64,000 nt of DNA from Copromyces sp. CBS 386.78 (Eukaryota; Ascomycota; Sordariomycetes; Sordariales; Sordariaceae), in contig MU839191.1 in the NCBI GenBank assembly GCA_030685235.1, forward strand, positions 87,267-151,266, given 5' to 3'. Below, one piece after another: positions 60,201-64,000 of the stretch. The notes under the pieces are model-generated. The model was not told the DNA's origin. It saw only the letters and a program-made list of their open reading frames with translations, and searched no databases. Positions within the stretch are counted from its first letter, which is position 1; each line of letters opens with the position of its first letter. The translations under genes and the position numbers were made by a program.

Positions 60201-61900
60201 TCCGTGTTTCTTAATTAGTAAGAGGGGGGAGGCGGCCGTAAATTGTAATAACTAAATAAATTTCTTCTTTAAATTATTATCAATCTATTTTTTAATAATA
60301 ATAATTTTTATAAGTAATACGCATTATAACTATACGTTAGAAGGTTACTCTCTTAACTATAATTCAATTTTATAATTATATAAATAATAGGGAGGGATCT
60401 CCTTTATTAGCGAAGGTAAGAAAGTAGCGACTTCGTTAATATACTTCCGTCCTTCGGAACGGTTTAAAATTTCAATAATTTTTTCTTTAATTTTTAATAG
60501 TCAATTTACTTTATTAAGAAATTTCTTTATATCTTCTACGTCGACCTTTACTAAATATATTTATCGGAGGATTTCTTCGTATACGGGCGTATCGGTCTCG
60601 AAATTTCCGGTAAGGTTAACTACCTTAGCGAAGATCGCAGCCTTTCGGGTATTTTTTAAAATATAAATATTAACTATTTTATTACTAAAATTATAAAGTA
60701 CAAAGGGTAGACTTTCTTTATACTTCCTTCTATCGCCTTTTATAATATTATTAATTATCTCTTCAATTAAATCTAGATTTTAAAAATCTATTATAGCTGC
60801 TAACTTTTCGATTTTAGTATAATTTGTAACGTACGGCTATAATTACTCCTTTTTATAAATAAAATTAAATACGGCTATATTAAATACTTTAATATTATTA
60901 AAATTGAATTTATAATTAAGCTTACAAAAATAACGGTATTAAGAGTAATTTACACTAATTAAAATACGGCGGCTACTTATACATATATAAAGTTCGTAAA
61001 ATATAGGGTTCTTAATTTTAATAAGGAGAGCGGTGGTACCAGTAATAGCGATCTTAAATTTAGCCCTCCGGGCTACTAGCGCCTTAATAGGGGTAAGGAC
61101 CGTACGGTAGCTAGTTTTAAAATCGATCTTAGGTTTAATAGCAGTAGGAGGGAGTTCGGGAGCGGATAAAGGTTTTAGAGCGGGCTCCGCTACAATCTTT
61201 TTAATCTTTTCTTTCTTAATAGCTAAAAGGCGAAACTCGGTCTCCTCCTTCATAATAACTAGAGAGGGAGATTCGGTCTCTTCTTTCTTAATAGCTAGAG
61301 AAGGAAATTCGGTCTCTTCCTTCTTAATCGGCGGGATAGGTATCTAACGGACGGAAACCACCGAAACCCGATTAGTAAAGGCTTTAAGTACTACTATTTA
61401 ATATTTAGGGAGGTCCGTTAGTAAGTAGCGGCCTCGGCAAGTAGCATAGTTAAAGTATACACTATACTATTCGTAATCGATCTCTAGCCGATGGTATTAT
61501 ATCTATAGGAAGCCTAAAATAATTAAGTACTTCCTAAAAATTTCGTAAACCAAGAAGGTAATAATCTCTTTATAATAATTAATCTAGAGTTTGGCTATTA
61601 CTCCTTTAGAAATAATGCCCTTAATTACTTTATTAGTAAGAACGAACTTCTTCGCTTTTAGTAATTAAAAATAGGGAAGGTTATTTTTAATAATAAAAGA
61701 GCGATTAATAAATACGAAAACGGAATAATCGCTATTAATAAGGGTAATATAATAGTCTTTATACAAATAGGTTATAATATAAGAAGATAAAAGTATTAAA
61801 TTTAAGGAAGTAAAATTATTTAACGATTGAACTTTAATTTCTTCTAAAACCTTTAACTCTATAAAATTTAAAATTTATTTTTTAAATATAACCCAGCCAA
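57272..61900 (-). pseudogene. older Ty3/gypsy polyprotein remnant, minus strand
   Basis: From high to low coordinate: Lys/Glu/Pro-rich linker and protease region (61.9-60.9 kb); RT from about 60230 (ASPLLLIKKHGGGIRIYINY, FTAFITRFSLYEFIVYLFNL, YFDNILIYSNN); RNase H near 59250 (YKSLKSFTVNK, FNFIIKYRPGS); and integrase from about 58.9 kb. The C-terminal module near 57800-57650 reads FTPLYKSPFKIIKADNYKITF. The frame runs to 57272 and continues at 41274 beyond the inserted 16-kb element. Copies of QLVVERKRKRSLEEEPAAK (57290-57350) are hardly mutated. Confidence 0.78.
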
Positions 61901-62093
61901 GCCTTTACACGCAACTATATATAGAGGTTAAGCATTTTCTTAGTCGTTATAATATTTTTTATTAGCGGCGGGTTCGGTAGGGGCGGTTAAAATAGCCGGG
62001 GTAATTAGAACGGTATTAATAATATAGATTTACTCTTAGTTACAACCTTTATTATAATTATTATTCTTTAACTTCTTATTAATAGAATATTAA

Positions 62094-62298
62094 TGTTATG
62101 GTTCTTGCACGGTTGGCATAGGTGCAAGGTAAAATGTGTATTAAAAAGGTTCGATAAGGAGAAGAAGAATCTAAATATATGGAAGGAGCGGTAGATAGCG
62201 CTCTTATACCTAAGAGGTCTGTATTAGGAGATAGGGTGTACGTTGTATACGTTTGGAAGGCTTCTAAATTAGGACTTCTAAGTGGCAGCCTTATAATA
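62094..62298 (-). repeat. possible solo or partner LTR
   Basis: 205 bp, less mutated than its surroundings. On the minus strand it starts TATTATAAGGCTGCC after a G-rich tract and ends CCATAACA, so its ends TRTTAT and ATAACA are inverted as LTR ends are. No second copy is visible. It could be the 5' LTR of the older gypsy element, but its sequence does not match the candidate at 40905-41151 beyond the first ~11 bases. Confidence 0.35.
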
Positions 62299-63907
62299 TT
62301 ACCCCCCTATTAGATTGTAGCCCTACTTCCTACCCTATCTACTACCTTACTTTAATATTGTATATGTAGTAATTGCGTTTCCCTCGATCCTTCCTTCTTT
62401 CCTCCTCCTTTAATAATAATAATAATATTAGTAACTAATTCGCTATTGCCGTTCTTGCTCGCTCGTTGTTCGTTATTATTATTACGCTCCTATATTTTGT
62501 AAATTATCTTTCCTTTACTTATTTTTCGCAATTATAAAATTACGAAGTATATTTTATTTTTAATTTAAATTAGCGCTAATTTTTCTTTTACGATTAGAAA
62601 TTATTATAATATTTTCGCCCCCGTACCCGCCCCCAATTCTTATTAGCCGTAATTGTAGCCGCCTGCCCGGTTTAAGAAATACTATTCCGTTTATTATTTA
62701 TATCCACGTTTTAAAGAATAAGGCGCGCGAGAGTTATATTATTATTAGCGCTACTTAAGTTTTAATTAGCGTTATTTACGTTGCGTTGGCTATTATTTAG
62801 GCCCGTTGCGAAAAGGAGGCTACTAAGTGCAATATTTATAATATTACCTTTGTTACCGAAATTTCGGAAATTATCCGCTCCTTTAATATAGTACGTTTAT
62901 TAATCATTATTATTCTACTTTTAATCCTTTTAATTAACCCGTTTTTAAGGTCCCGCTACTGCTCCCTCTATAAAAAAGGAGCCCTTTTACTATTATTATA
63001 TTTTATAAGATTTAATTTACGTATACCTTAAACCCGGCGTTATATATATTTATTATTCGAAAGTACGTTATATTTATACTTTAGTGCTTAAATATTTTAT
63101 TAGGGCTATTAATATTTAAGGAGCGTTGCCCGTTTACGAGAAGGAGGGTATTAACGCTACTTCTAATATAAGTATTAAATATTATAAATTCTTTTCTTAG
63201 GCCTGTTAAATTTAGAAGGTTAGAACGGCTATTCGTTAACTATTAGAAAATATTATAGTACTTCGTGCCGTTAATTTTATTAATATTTCTTAGTAAATAT
63301 AATCTTCCTTTTAATATATAGTACTGTTAATTTAATAGTATTTAGGGAAATTATTAATACTTTTGTTAACGGTAAAGCTATAGGTATTGTTATTACTTCT
63401 TTTAAAGTATTAGAAAATTATTTAGGTATTTTCGAATTTTATTTCTATTATTTAGTTAGTCTTTTATTTTCGTTAGGAGGTATAAAAGTTATAGAAGAGG
63501 TTGAGGAAGAGGATAGAAGAAGAAGGGAGGAAGAGGACGAAGAAATAGAAAAAGGGGATGTTGAAGAGGGTAAGGAGGAGGGTAATATTATTATTAGCGT
63601 TTAAATAATTTGTATTCGTATTATTTTAATTTATATTTGCGTTTTTAGGCCTAAAGTTATTAATTAGGAGGGAGTAGGGGTTTTTTTAGTAGCTTTAGCC
63701 GTAGTTTTTTTTTATAAATAAAAATTTCGCCTTCGGGCGTATACCTCCCTCTATTTAACCGTTTCCTATATGTAATATTATTTTCGGAGTCCGTTATTTA
63801 ATTTAATAGGTCTATATCTAGTTTTAAATAGGTCTAGTATTTTAGTTTTTCGGAATTCTTTTAAAAGCTCCTAAATAAATTTCGTATAGCCAATTTACTT
63901 TATTAAA
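62299..63907. other. unassigned RIP-mutated segment
   Basis: About 1.6 kb without a recognisable protein. A Glu/Asp/Arg/Lys-rich run in one plus-strand frame at about 63475-63603 may be the charged tail of a degraded transposon protein. Confidence 0.35.
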
Positions 63908-64000
63908 GAGAATGTCTTTTCGCACCGTAATGAATGTCTTCCGGCACCGTAGCCCCACCCACTTACACCCTTCCCGCGCGCTAATGCACGCCAAAATTTT
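63908..64000. mobile_element. foldback element E, left arm, cut by the window end
   Basis: Starts GAGAATGTCTTTTCGCACCG and follows the left arms of foldback elements A and B through the stretch ACTTACACCCTTCCCGCGCG. The flanking octamer is TTATTAAA (63900-63907); its partner would lie outside the window. Confidence 0.75.

Larger units (their letters stand above)
32341..64000. repeat. AT-rich, RIP-mutated nested transposon domain
   Basis: From about 32.34 kb to the window end the sequence is dominated by TA, AT and AA steps. It lacks any open frame above about 105 codons and is made of degraded transposons. Isolated patches of normal GC (for example 34.0-34.5, 38.9-39.8, 46.6-46.8, 49.9-50.2 kb) coincide with element ends and short non-autonomous elements. 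No host gene is seen. Such domains in Neurospora relatives are constitutive heterochromatin, and the largest ones are centromeres. Confidence 0.85.

Overview
The window looks like a chromosome segment of a filamentous ascomycete of the Neurospora/Sordariales type. The evidence is short introns of 50-90 bp with GTATGT-like donors and CTAAC/CTGAC branch sites, a typical fungal gene set, a tRNA-Ala with a 12-nt intron, and long AT-rich tracts full of stop codons. Those tracts show the CpA-to-TpA signature of repeat-induced point mutation (RIP). The genus is an inference; no marker gene settles it.

Genes, 1-20.6 kb: an HsbA-like secreted protein (124-642, -), a four-TM MARVEL-like protein (2298-3252, -), the signal peptidase catalytic subunit sec11 (3992-4739, -), a FAR-17a/AIG1-like membrane protein (5856-7135, +), a BTB/POZ protein (8678-9715, +), a DUF1349/REE1-like protein (10430-11121, -), the TFIIIB subunit brf1 (12720-15359, +), a small secreted protein (15814-16122, -), a Cys-rich putative zinc-binding protein (19124-19801, +) and tRNA-Ala(AGC) (20506-20590, +). 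A 124-bp inverted-repeat element with a perfect 8-bp target duplication lies at 17163-17286.

Island 1, 20.74-25.51 kb: three inverted-repeat elements of PIF/Harbinger type sit one inside another. The outer two are MITE-sized and still GC-balanced. The innermost, 3.9 kb, is heavily mutated and keeps recognisable remains of a DDE transposase (-) and a Myb/SANT-like ORF1 (+).

A gene-poor stretch follows (25.5-32.3 kb) with one clear gene, an SGNH/GDSL (CE3-like) esterase (27940-28840, -).

Island 2, 32.34 kb to the window end: a nested, RIP-mutated transposon graveyard that may be the edge of a larger heterochromatic or centromeric domain. It holds (a) a Ty3/gypsy chromovirus with 214-bp LTRs (32598-39854, +); (b) an older gypsy element (-) whose integrase reading frame is interrupted by (c) a 16-kb LTR element with 347-bp LTRs and CCTCC target duplications (41275-57266), itself a chromovirus (-); (d) a Mutator-like element (46586-50170) with 87-bp inverted repeats inserted in (c); and (e) short non-autonomous elements at 34001-34520, 42595-43266, 54976-55413 and 63908-end whose termini begin GAGAA and whose insertions make 8-bp AT-rich duplications. 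Target duplications and interrupted frames give the order of insertion.
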